64,000 nt of DNA. It comes from Mesostigma viride. Lineage: Eukaryota; Streptophyta; Mesostigmatophyceae; Mesostigmatales; Mesostigmataceae. The stretch covers positions 1 through 64,000 of the forward strand of contig RPFO01001790.1 of the NCBI GenBank assembly GCA_009746045.1, in the 5' to 3' direction. A program made the translations under genes and the position numbers. Of this stretch, positions 1-9,172 are shown piece by piece (positions within the stretch are counted from its first letter, which is position 1; each line of letters opens with the position of its first letter). Below the pieces are notes generated by a model. That model ran no database searches, was not told the DNA's origin, and was given only the letters and a program-made list of their open reading frames with translations.

Positions 1-77
1 GAACGCCCACATCACAGCACATGACCACAGGCATGTGAGGGAAATAAAAATAAACCGGTGTCAACTTTTCTTATGCA

Positions 78-1089
78 CATAAGTGACCCCAAAATGCAGT
101 TGTAAATGATGCATTCCAACAAAATATGGCACCACTCGGCTGCAAAATGGCGACACGAGGCGTTCATGGCCATTAATGGCCACTTCTGCACCAATCACAA
201 TTGCCGCTATGAACTTCCAACGGCAACGTCGCAGAATTCCCGCGTGCGGGCCATCTCGAGCGCCGTCGTGAGGACACCCAAAGCAGGTCGAGTAGAAACC
301 CCGCCATGAATATGGCCTGCGTGCCGACCTTCTCAAGCGCCATCATGAAGCACACCCCAAAGCAAGTCGTGTAGCAACCCCGCCATGAAAACGACGTGCA
401 TCGGCGACATGACCACACCTGCATGGACACCCACACTGATACACGAAAGCATTTAACATGTTGCACACAAGGTACGCTAGCATCCTAGATGCACGAACAA
501 AAAAGGAGTTGACACAAACAAATGCACCACTCCTAACTTGTTTCATCCCAATATAATACATGGCAACAACAAAACTGCTGCAATGCCCACCTGCGCCGCC
601 AAAGTCTGGCCCCTCCCCTTCAGGATGCCCAAGAAGCCCCACCAGAATCGCGATGCACACCAGCGCAACCACCACGCGGCGTACGAATCTGCCATGTTGG
701 CTGAAATCCAGCACACCGACCAACACAAAAATATTCAAGGCAGTCCATGCATTTGAAAACACACACTAATAAGTTGCCATCATTTCCCCCAGGGATCACC
801 ACTTCAAGTACTAAAGGTGGTGGCATGGCCAATTTTACTAACTGCTGGCTAAACACGCCCACCAACAAGTGCAGAAACTGAATAAAGCACTGAACATTTC
901 AGCAGCATTTCCCCTAGGGAACTCCATGACTAGAGAAGAAAATAAAAAACACCATATGCCCCAACAGTTCCTTCAATGACCAACATATTTCGTTACCTGA
1001 AATCCACCAACCAAAAATTGAAAGCCGCCAACATTCTCTTTATACGACAGCTCTCCTGTTCCTGTGCGGCAAAAAGAAATGGTGAACAT
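78..1089 (-). pseudogene. Multi-pass membrane protein gene, copy 1 (unrecognised; frame breaks in distal part)
   Basis: Counterpart of the gene at 9150-10315 on the minus strand. Three candidate exons, 1089-997 (31 codons from ATG), 929-855 (25 codons) and 765-538 (76 codons), join in phase 0 through introns that begin GT and end AG. The 76-codon exon has hydrophobic stretches (ALNIFVLVGVLDF and VVVALVCIAILVGLL) that look like membrane helices. The distal part (about 466-78) matches the other copy, which encodes a duplicated hydrophobic block with the core DLLWGVL, but here single-base indels break the frame. Those breaks may be real decay or sequence error at a contig end. No family was recognised, and the exon model is an inference from splice signals and frame. 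Confidence 0.4.
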
Positions 1090-1686
1090 GGCAAGCAAGA
1101 GAGGCAAATCAATTCAGCACAGCCACCCCATTAGAGTTGTGGTGAAAAACAATTCCGGCATAGCTTGCGCGACGCAACAGTGGCCACAACAATACAACAC
1201 CCTGAATGCCAGCCCCCACCGCGTCTTATCCAGGGGGGGAGTTGAAAATTTCGGCAGCATTTCCCCTAGGAAAATGGAATCCCGGGAGATCATTCCAGCG
1301 CCATGCCGCCTAGGCTACTCCGCAATGCACGGCCGGGGCAACAGGAACGGAAAACTGGAAATCTCGCCAGCAAATTCCCATAGAATTTCCCAAAAGGATG
1401 CCTATAAAACGAAAAAACGGGAGTGCCAACAACGAGCTTATGCAAGTGTATGGACATACCAATAACTGCTTGGATGGCTGCCCTCGCGTTTTCCCTCGAC
1501 TCAGTTCATCACCTAATCCAATGCAGCCAACGCTCGTGGGTGTGACCAAAATACAGAACCTCGCAATATTGTTCGGTCTGTCGAAGCACAAAATTTGCGG
1601 TTGTGTTTGCAATTATTGTGTTTGCTCAAATGCAGGATTGACGAGCGCCACACAAAATTTGCATAAGAGGCTACCGGTACCTCTAC

Positions 1687-1830
1687 GTAGCATAGATGAT
1701 CGATCTGGAGTTGGCAAAACAGGTTATAATGCCGATCATCTATGCTACAGGTCGATTCTCTATGCTACAGGCGTAAAAAAACAGGTTATTAGGCCGATCA
1801 TCTATGCTACATGTCGATCATCTATGCTAC
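1687..1830. repeat. CGATCATCTATGCTAC repeat cluster with an inverted copy
   Basis: The 16-mer CGATCATCTATGCTAC occurs at 1733-1748, 1795-1810 and 1815-1830, with a variant (CGATTCTC...) at 1753-1768. Its exact reverse complement lies at 1687-1702. The inverted pair 1687-1702/1733-1748 could form a 16-bp stem around a 30-nt loop. The same cluster recurs at 10913-11056. Function unknown; a protein-binding cluster or hairpin is possible. Confidence 0.75.
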
Positions 1831-1950
1831 AGGCCTATACACGGACTGTTTCGGAATAGCTGAGGCCACTAATACGAACCACGCTCCACTTCGGTCTACT
1901 ACAGCTGCCACACGCTAAGTGTCGGCGCTTGGTATGTGCTGTATGGAGTG

Positions 1951-1981
1951 GCGTGATCCACAACGTCGTTGTGGATCACGC
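1951..1981. repeat. 31-nt perfect palindrome
   Basis: GCGTGATCCACAACG and its reverse complement are separated by one base (T). Further exact copies are at 11177-11207 and 11434-11464. It lies just upstream of the 65-bp tandem repeat in all three places. Confidence 0.9.
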
Positions 1982-2020
1982 ACTACTTTCAGTACATTAC
2001 CGCGGTTTACTGGACCGAAG

Positions 2021-2275
2021 GTGGGTCCTCTACACAAAAGGAGGGTCCTCTATCATATAGCCCCGTTTGTTAGTAAGATGGTGGGGTGGGTCCTCTACAA
2101 GAAAGGATGGTCCTCTATCATATAGCCCCGTTTGTTAGTAAGATGGTGGGGTGGGTCCTCTACAAAAAAGGAAGGTCCTCTATCATATAGCCCCGTTTGT
2201 TAGTAAGATGCTGGGGTGGGTCCTCTACAAAAAAGGAGGGTCCTCTATCATACAGCCCCGTTTGGTAGCTACATT
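2021..2275. repeat. 65-bp tandem repeat, four units
   Basis: Units start at 2021, 2086, 2151 and 2216 with an exact 65-bp period. Each holds two near-copies of GGTCCTCTA and the string TATAGCCCCGTTTG. Units differ at a few bases; the last is shortened. Partial copies are at 11247-11345 and 11504-11625. Confidence 0.9.
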
Positions 2276-2286
2276 TACGGCGTTAC

Positions 2287-2418
2287 TACAGTATGTTACT
2301 TGCCGTAACAATGTCTCTGAACACCCGGCCCGCCTCTATCAACCAGTAACAACACGTGGTCAGTTTCAAACCGAACATGGATTGGTTCCTTACTCCGTGA
2401 CCTCTACTCGGCCGTCCG
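2287..2418. repeat. 132-bp segment inverted in the other copy
   Basis: This stretch is the reverse complement of 11631-11762. Here it ends GGCCGTCCG before the first 737-bp unit; in the other copy it begins CGGACGGCC and ends TACCGTCCG. The short inverted motif CCGTCCG/CGGACGG sits at the breakpoints. Confidence 0.88.
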
Positions 2419-5400
2419 TCAGATTCCTCACTTTTTGCCAGCAACCGCCAAATACCTCTTGAATCGGTCCTCTCCTCGCCGTTTTCCTCGCCAATTTCCC
2501 TCGTCCGGCCCAAACGCCTAGGCCAATTTCAAGCTGAACTTGGCACGCATCGTCGTCGATAGCTACGGAGCTTAGAAACTCGGAGTTCTGGACCGTTACG
2601 CGCAGGTAACGGCCGTTTTAGTCTGTTTTACTGACTACTACTGTCGTCACGGGGTATTTGTTTGAGTTCCCGTCTTAGAAGAGTTTGGGTGCCGGACGCT
2701 ACGCGGTGACAGGCCGCTAGAAAGCCTACGGACGCGATCTGCTGAAAGATTTTGTGGAAACAAATTGTGCGTTCGGATTTTTGCGCTACTCGGGTACGGA
2801 CAACGTTTGCCGGAAGAGTTTGCGGAACAATTGGGCCGATACTCGGGTACGGACAACGTTTGCCGGAAGAGTTTGCGGAACAATTGGGCCGACCTAAAAG
2901 TAGTATATAAGGGCAACAAGATCGGGGGCTCCGCCCCCGAACCCCCGCTACTTGGCAGATTCTGTGCCTCAACGGCTTTTTGTGCCTCAACGGCGAGTAC
3001 CAGCACAGCCGTACACTCCCGCTTACACAGCCCGCCCACTAGCAAGACAGCCGAACCTGTACGGCCGGCCACAGCCTGTGATTCCATGGATTACGCCACG
3101 ATTCCATGCAAACTCATGGTGCCGGACGGGTTGCTGGCCTATTTTGGGAAGCCGGTGGCTGAACCGAACCGCAACTAAACCTGGTATGTCAGCACGTCAG
3201 GTCCGTCCGTCAGATTCCTCACTTTTTGCCAGCAACCGCCAAATACCACTTGAATCGGTCCTCTCCTCGCCGTTTTCCTCGCCAATTTCCCTCGTCCGGC
3301 CCAAACGCCTAGGCCAATTTCAAGCTGAACTTGGCACGCATCGTCGTCGATAGCTACGGAGCTTAGAAACTCGGAGTTCTGGACCGTTACGCGCAGGTAA
3401 CGGCCGTTTTAGTCTGTTTTACTGACTACTACTGTCGTCACGGGGTATTTGTTTGAGTTCCCGTCTTAGAAGAGTTTGGGTGCCGGACGCTACGCGGTGA
3501 CAGGCCGCTAGAAAGCCTACGGACGCGATCTGCTGAAAGATTTTGTGGAAACAAATTGTGCGTTCGGATTTTTGCGCTACTAGGGTACGGACAACGTTTG
3601 CCGGAAGAGTTTGCGGAACAATTGGCGGACCATAATCGTAGTATAAAGGGCAACAAGATCGGGGGCTCCGCCCCCGAACCCCCGCTACTTGGCAGATTCT
3701 GTGCCTCAACGGCTTTTTGTGCCTCAACGGCGAGTACCAGCACAGCCGTACACTCCCGCTTACACAGCCCGCCCACTAGCAAGACAGCCGAACCTGTACG
3801 GCCGGCCACAGCCTGTGATTCCATGGATTACGCCACGATTCCATGCAAACTCATGGTGCCGGACGGGTTGCTGGCCTATTTTGGGAAGCCGGTGGCTGAA
3901 CCGAACCGCAACTAAACCTGGTATGTCAGCACGTCAGGTCCGTCCGTCAGATTCCTCACTTTTTGCCAGCAACCGCCAAATACCACTTGAATCGGTCCTC
4001 TCCTCGCCGTTTTCCTCGCCAATTTCCCTCGTCCGGCCCAAACGCCTAGGCCAATTTCAAGCTGAACTTGGCACGCATCGTCGTCGATAGCTACGGAGCT
4101 TAGAAACTCGGAGTTCTGGACCGTTACGCGCAGGTAACGGCCGTTTTAGTCTGTTTTACTGACTACTACTGTCGTCACGGGGTATTTGTTTGAGTTCCCG
4201 TCTTAGAAGAGTTTGGGTGCCGGACGCTACGCGGTGTAAGGCCGCTAGAAAGCCTACGGACGCGATCTGCTGAAAGATTTTGTGGAAACAAATTGTGCGT
4301 TCGGATTTTTGCGCTACTCGTGTACGGACAACGTTTGCCGGAAGAGTTTGCGGAACAATTGGGCCGACCTAAAAGTAGTATATAAGGGCAACAAGATCGG
4401 GGGCTCCGCCCCCGAACCCCCGCTACTTGGCAGATTCTGTGCCTCAACGGCTTTTTGTGCCTCAACGGCGAGTACTAGCACAGCCGTACACTCCCGCTTA
4501 CACAGCCCGCCCACTAGCAAGACAGCCGAACCTGTACGGCAGGCCACATCCTGTGATTCCATGGATTACGCCACGATTCCATGCAAATTCATGGTGCCGG
4601 ACGGTTTGCTGGCCTATTTTGGGAAGCCGGTGGCTGAACCGAACCGCAACTAAACCTGGTATGTCAGCACGTCAGGTCCGTCCGTCAGCTTTCTCGCTTG
4701 TTGCCAGCAACCGCCAAATACCCCTTGAATCGGTCCTCTCCTCGCCGCTTTCCTTGCCAATTTCCCTCGTCCGTTCCAAACGCCTAGGCCAATTTCAAGC
4801 TCAACTCGGAACGCAAGGCTTTGGCGCTTAGCTACTCGGAAAAATTCACGGTTACGAGGAGGTTACGGCCGTTTCTAGTCGAAACGCTTTTACTGATTGA
4901 CGGTTGGCAGGTATTTGTTTGAGTTCCGTGTTGAGAAAAGTTTGGGCGCCAGACGCTACGCGGTGACAGGCCGCTAGAAAGCCTACGGATGGGATCTGCG
5001 TAAAGATTTTGCGGAAACAAATTGCGCGTTCGGATTTTTGCGCTACTTGGGTACGGACAACGTTTGCCGGAAGAGTTTGCGGAACAATTGGCGCAGCCAA
5101 AAAGTAGTATAAAGGGCAACAAGATCGGGGGCTCCGCCCCCGAACCCCCGCTACTTGGCAGATTCTGTGCCTCAACGGCTTTTTGTGCCTCAACGGCGAG
5201 TACCAGCACAGCCGTACACTCCCGCTTACACAGCCCGCCCACTAGCAAGACAGCCGAACCTGTACGGCCGGCCACAGCCTGTGATTCCATGGATTACGCC
5301 ACGATTCCATGCAAACTCATGGTGCCGGACGGGTTGCTGGCCTATTTTGGGAAGCCGGTGGCTGAACCGAACCGCAACTAAACCTGGTATGTCAGCACGT

Positions 5401-6055
5401 CAGGTCCGTCCGTCAGATTCCTCACTTTTTGCCAGCAACCGCCAAATACCACTTGAATCGGTCCTCTCCTCGCCGTTTTCCTCGCCAATTTCCCTCGTCC
5501 GGCCCAAACGCCTAGGCCAATTTCAAGCTGAACTTGGCACGCATCGTCGTCGATAGCTACGGAGCTTAGAAACTCGGAGTTCTGGACCGTTACGCGCAGG
5601 TAACGGCCGTTTTAGTCTGTTTTACTGACTACTACTGTCGTCACGGGGTATTTGTTTGAGTTCCCGTCTTAGAAGAGTTTGGGTGCCGGACGCTACGCGG
5701 TGACAGGCCGCTAGAAAGCCTACGGACGCGATCTGCTGAAAGATTTTGTGGAAACAAATTGTGCGTTCGGATTTTTGCGCTACTAGGGTACGGACAACGT
5801 TTGCCGGAAGAGTTTGCGGAACAATTGGCGGACCATAATCGTAGTATAAAGGAGCCCCCGAACCCCCGCTACTTGGCAGATTCTGTGCCTCAACGGCTTT
5901 TTGTGCCTCAACGGCGAGTACCAGCACAGCCGTACACTCCCGCTTACACAGCCCGCCCACTAGCAAGACAGCCGAACCTGTACGGCCGGCCACAGCCTGT
6001 GATCCCCTGGATTACGCCACGATTCCATGCAAACTCATGGTGCCGGACGGTTTGT
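2412..6055. repeat. ~737-bp satellite array, five units
   Basis: Units start with CCGTCCGTCAG at 2412, 3203, 3940, 4678 and 5406, giving periods of 791, 737, 738 and 728. The 791-bp unit is longer because a 54-bp piece around 2787-2893 is tandemly doubled. The fourth unit (4678-5405) is more diverged. Most units carry a TATA-like string (TATATAA or TATAAAG) followed by a GC stem, GGGGGC-TCC-GCCCCC. The last unit lacks most of that stem (near 5852) and is cut at about 6055. ORFs of 96-152 codons appear on both strands, but their frames change with indels between units, so none is called as a gene. Confidence 0.92.
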
Positions 6056-6077
6056 TGACAGATTCCGTGCACTGAAA

Positions 6078-6151
6078 TGCACGTGGCGGCTGCCCATATA
6101 CCAACCTACGACGATCGTCGTAGGTTGGTCCATGGGCAGCCGCCACGTGCA
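6078..6151. repeat. Perfect 74-nt hairpin with CACGTG in both arms
   Basis: Outer arms TGCACGTGGCGGCTGCCCAT (6078-6097) and its exact complement (6132-6151) flank an inner palindrome. The inner arms CCAACCTACGACGA (6101-6114) and their complement (6115-6128) abut with no loop. The two stems are separated only by a 3x3-nt bulge (ATA/TCC). The outer arms contain CACGTGGC, the plant G-box/ABRE core. It lies about 370 bp upstream of the TATA box of the RPA1-like gene. It could be a regulatory site, a small-RNA hairpin or the remnant of an inverted-repeat element. Confidence 0.9.
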
Positions 6152-6167
6152 GGGGAATAACTTCACC

Positions 6168-6310
6168 CGAACCTGTCCGGCCGGCCACAGCCTGTGATTA
6201 CGACACGATTCCATGCATATTCATTGTGCCGGACGGTTTGTTGACAGATTCCGTGCTCTGAAATGCACGTGGCGGCTGCCCATAAACCACGTGCAGGGAA
6301 ATAACTTCAG
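6168..6310. repeat. Second copy of the satellite tail and hairpin, loop deleted
   Basis: Bases 6168-6310 repeat about 5970-6165 (the end of the last 737-bp unit plus the hairpin). The hairpin is collapsed to GCACGTGGCGGCTGCCCATA followed directly by ACCACGTGCAGG. The whole inner palindrome and most of the right arm are missing. Confidence 0.8.
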
Positions 6311-6397
6311 CATGACGTATGATTTGTAGGGATCTTCCCAGACTGCGCGCCAGATGGCAAACCATGAATGTTGCTAATATATATTCGATTGTCTTCG

Positions 6398-6467
6398 CCA
6401 AGTGGCACTTGCTAAACATTTTGGGTCTACATTCCCAAACACGGACAAGTGTGCGATTGCCACTTGG
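6398..6467. promoter_or_regulatory. Inverted repeat in the RPA1-like promoter
   Basis: CCAAGTGGC (6398-6406) and GCCACTTGG (6459-6467) form an inverted pair around 52 nt. A smaller pair, TTTGGG/CCCAAA, lies inside. They sit 55-125 bp upstream of the TATA box, where transcription-factor sites would be expected. The role is inferred from position only. Confidence 0.4.
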
Positions 6468-6522
6468 AGGTCGTGTGTTTGCGTGTGAAACTGACCCTCG
6501 AATCTTAGATTCTTCAACAAAC

Positions 6523-6530
6523 TATAAAAG
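6523..6530 (+). promoter_or_regulatory. TATA box (TATAAAAG) of the RPA1-like gene
   Basis: TATAAAAG matches the TATA consensus. A start of transcription about 30 bp downstream (near 6555) would give a leader that contains the intron at 6644-6811 and leads to the ATG at 6817. Confidence 0.6.
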
Positions 6531-6545
6531 CAGCCCAACTTTTCA

Positions 6546-6660
6546 TTCCAAGTACCCGCATTCCAAGCACCCCACCAACAACAACCGATTCCAAGTACCC
6601 CACCAACAATCACCACCTCCACCCCGATTCCAAGTACCCCAAGGTATTACTTCCAAGTCG
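6546..6660 (+). repeat. Short reiterated TTCCAAGTACCC motif in the 5' leader
   Basis: TTCCAAG followed by TACCC or CACCCC occurs at 6546, 6561, 6589 and 6628. A fifth TTCCAAGT at 6651 lies just inside the first intron. The leader is C- and A-rich. A translational or transcriptional role is possible but not shown. Confidence 0.6.
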
Positions 6661-6811
6661 CATGCCTTATTCATATTCCATTTGTAGGCCGGTGGACAGG
6701 TGTATTTCCTACATCATCCGCTTTTACATTTTGCATTTTGATGTGTGCTTAACTAACTTGTTTGCCTTTTGTTGTGTTTGTTTTGGTTGCATCAATATTC
6801 TTGTTTCACAG
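6644..6811 (+). other. Intron in the 5' leader of the RPA1-like gene
   Basis: Begins GTATTA after CCCCAAG and ends TTGTTTCACAG. A CTAAC branch-site match is at 6753-6757, 54 nt from the acceptor, followed by a T-rich tract. The intron is 168 nt long. It resembles the coding intron (7080-7227) near the donor and around the branch site. Confidence 0.6.
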
Positions 6812-6816
6812 GTCCC

Positions 6817-8305
6817 ATGGCGACACCGGCATCGCAGATCTACCGGCTCGCTGGCAAGATCATGCACGTCGGCATGTATACTCCCCCCTCAGGCCGCAAC
6901 TTGCACGCATACCACATCATCGTTGTGGACAAAAACGGGAAGGCCCACACCGTCATTGCCAACGTGGATGACTTTCGTCGCCAGAACGGGCTGGACGTTG
7001 GCAAGGAGACCTTCCCCGTGGGCCAGCATGCTCAGTTTGTGACCAACACGCGGACACCATGTACTTGGAGTGCTTCTGGGTAGGTAGCAATCCCAAATCG
7101 CATTCCTTGTTCTTCATATACAGCTTGTGCATCACTATCTCAAGGAGACGACCAACATATATCTATTTCTTTGCCTTCTTGACTAACTTATTCTCGTTAT
7201 TGTGTGCATTGTTGTTCTTGGGCGCAGGTTTACACTCCACTTGCGGAATGGCAACAACATGCGTCTGGTTGACACGCCCATCGATGGAGGCAACTTCACG
7301 ATGCCGTTCGACTTCACGCCGTTCAAAGCGCTGGAAAAGAAGATCCCGGTCGCCAATGGCCACGTTAAGGCCTCCGTGGATGTCTTTGGTCTGGTGAACG
7401 CCATTTACCGACCGAAGGCATCGGCCAAGACGTCGCGGACACGCATCATCCTTGCGGACTCTTCCACGGCTGCGACGGCCGCCACCATTTCGGTCATGCT
7501 GTTCGACGACGCCCAACAGGCGGTGGTCGACAACGCGCACGCAGGCGCCACGCTGGTCATCGCCATCAAAGGCGCCAAGCTCGGGTATTACCAGGGGAAT
7601 GTGACCCTGGCTGCGGGAAACACCGCTTACGTCACCACCAGCGACGTGGTGGGCGGCGACGCAGCAACTTTGAAGGCCGATGCCCTCAAAGATGACAAGT
7701 ACAAAGGAATCGCCATCGTCGACGAATCTCCGGTCATGTCGTTGGTGGACATCAGCGCCAAGGCGTGGAGCGACCTCAAAGCGGGCTCCTTTTCTGCGAC
7801 GTGCGAGGCTCAGCTCACCCCCGCCGAGCACTATAATGACCCAAAGCGGTGCATTTACTATGGCTGTGTGCAAAAGGCGCGGTCGTCAAACCGCACGTGT
7901 CGCAAGGCCCTCGTCGACGGGGTGTGCACTGACCACCCCGGGGTACACCAGAAGGGCAGCCCGTTTTTCCACGGGGGATGCTACATTCGAGATCCCAACC
8001 ACTTCATCAAGGTGTCCCTGTTCACGGACGGAGTGTCGTCCATGCTTCGCGACCCGCCCGTCACGCCAACCGAGTGGCTTGACATGGACCCGAAGGAGCG
8101 CGCCCAGCTGTGGGAAAACTTCTTTTCGTCCAACCGATGGACGAACCTCCACCTGCGTGTCCGCCCGGCGCAGTTCGCGTCCGCCGCCCCCGGGTCCAAG
8201 GAAGGGCCCCAGTACCTCCTGGTCGCGAAGGACTACTTCTTCCCTGATCTCGACAAGCAGGCCCAGGACATCAAGTGGGATGATTTTGATTGGTCCTCTG
8301 TTTGA
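6817..8305 (+). CDS. RPA1-like: RPA1-like (RPA70 family) single-stranded DNA-binding protein, spliced
   Basis: Coding sequence joins 6817-7079 and 7228-8305, giving 446 residues; the splice restores a glycine codon in frame. Replication protein A large subunits bind single-stranded DNA in replication and repair through OB folds. Residues 7-108 resemble DBD-A. Residues 113-228 match DBD-B well (MPFDFTPFKALE, ASVDVFGLV, RTRIILADSS and VIAIKGAKLGYY line up with the family pattern). Residues 275-425 match DBD-C, with a zinc-ribbon insert whose likely ligands are C296, C301, C321 and H324 (C312 is also nearby), and the later motifs HFIKVSLFTDG and NLHLRVR. The protein lacks the N-terminal 70N protein-interaction domain and linker; family members are usually about 600 or more residues. 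The C-terminus is acidic and aromatic (DIKWDDFDWSSV). ATG 6817 is chosen because it is just downstream of a good acceptor. It could be a diverged host paralogue or an element-borne RPA of the kind known in plant Helitrons; no Rep/helicase was seen nearby. Confidence 0.85.
7080..7227 (+). other. Coding intron of the RPA1-like gene
   Basis: Donor TCTGG/GTAGGT and acceptor GGGCGCAG/GTTTAC. The intron is 148 nt and phase 2. A branch-site match CTAAC is at 7183-7187, 40 nt from the acceptor. Splicing joins two frames, and the protein around the junction aligns with the end of OB fold A, which supports the model. Confidence 0.85.
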
Positions 8306-8352
8306 TTTAGCATCGCAGGCACCCCGACGCGTGCACTACAGTTAGGTCTTTT

Positions 8353-8369
8353 GCATCCATAATGGATGC
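8353..8369 (+). promoter_or_regulatory. Stem-loop in the 3' UTR
   Basis: GCATCCA-TAA-TGGATGC gives a 7-bp perfect stem with a three-base loop, 48 bases after the stop codon. It is not the histone-type stem-loop sequence. Role unknown. Confidence 0.4.
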
Positions 8370-8527
8370 TCCATTGCCTTGTGAGTTGTTTTTGGCTGCA
8401 CCTGTAGCCTGCCTTGTTGGCCATATGAGAGGAATGGGTGTCTCACCTCTCCTTGCTATGTAGCTCGCATAGACTTTTTTTGCTTTTGCTTTGCAGTCGC
8501 TGTCACGTGTCTATTAATGGGTTAATG

Positions 8528-8533
8528 AATAAA
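8528..8533 (+). terminator. Polyadenylation signal AATAAA
   Basis: AATAAA lies 223 bases after the stop codon of the RPA1-like gene, in a stretch that turns AT-rich. It fits a canonical poly(A) signal; a cleavage site would be expected 10-30 bases downstream. Confidence 0.55.
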
Positions 8534-8599
8534 TGATTGAATGCGTACATTGGCATTTAGCAGACCATTGTTACATTAATGATGTATTGTTATGCTCTA

Positions 8600-8820
8600 T
8601 GCCACCCCAATTGAAACACGAGTTAAATTAATTAATTAATGGGAGGATGTCCTTATTAAATCATATGTTGTCTCCTTGAAAAATATACAATCATATATAC
8701 AAGCATTAGAAATAGTACACAATGAGGCATTATAATTAATTAATATACAATCACACATATAAAAAATAAAAAATATATACATTATAAATACAATTAAATA
8801 TATATACATCAAAATCAACG
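8600..8820. other. AT-rich intergenic stretch
   Basis: About 220 bases of strongly AT-rich sequence with TTAATTAATTAATTAAT and runs of TATATA, in sharp contrast to its GC-rich neighbours. No gene was seen. It could act as an easily unwound or matrix-attachment region. Confidence 0.5.
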
Positions 8821-8855
8821 TAAGCAGACCTGCTTTCATGCATTCCACGTCAGAC

Positions 8856-9172
8856 ACCGTTGGTACTTACCAATAGCTAATCAGAATATACCAGAATGTG
8901 GTGGGGAGCTCCCATGCATACATGGGAGTAAGGGGGGGCTTACATGCGTGCTAGGGTCGTGGGGTGGCTGCCATGCATGCGTGGGTTGGTGGAGTGGCTG
9001 GCAGCATGCGTAGGTTGTGGAGTGGCTGGCAGCATGCGTAGGTTTGTGGGGTGGCTGGCATGCATGCAAGGGTGTGGGGGATGCTGGCATGTGTGCGTGG
9101 GTTTGTGGGGTGAAGATTAATCGTTACTGGAGGTACCGTTGGCACTTACCAATAGCCAATCAAAAGATACCA
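8856..9172. repeat. G-rich minisatellite between two copies of an exon end
   Basis: About eight degenerate units of ~30 bp (core GGGGTGGCTGGCATGCATGCG) fill 8894-9125. They are flanked by 38-bp direct repeats, 8856-8893 and 9135-9172, with 34 of 38 bases alike. On the minus strand each flank reads as the end of a hydrophobic exon followed by the donor GGTAAGTNCCAACGG. The minisatellite is the same family as 62372-63010 but in the opposite orientation. Confidence 0.8.

Larger units (their letters stand above)
1..2275. repeat. Left copy of a duplicated ~2.1-kb segment
   Basis: Bases 1 to about 2120 recur at 9227 to about 11346 in direct orientation with a constant offset of 9226. Identity is near complete beyond about base 500. 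The first 500 bases show many single-base insertions and deletions against the other copy, for example around 50, 130, 270 and 345. The segment carries the minus-strand membrane-protein exons, a set of CGATCATCTATGCTAC repeats, a 31-nt palindrome and the start of a 65-bp tandem repeat. What follows (737-bp satellite) also follows the second copy, so the duplicated unit was larger than this segment. Confidence 0.9.

Noticed and set aside
1687..1830. CRISPR array
   Set aside because: Spacing between repeats is irregular, one copy is inverted, and the context is eukaryotic.
6319..6687. 122-codon plus-strand ORF upstream of the RPA1-like gene
   Set aside because: It runs across the TATA box and the leader repeats and has no protein-like character.
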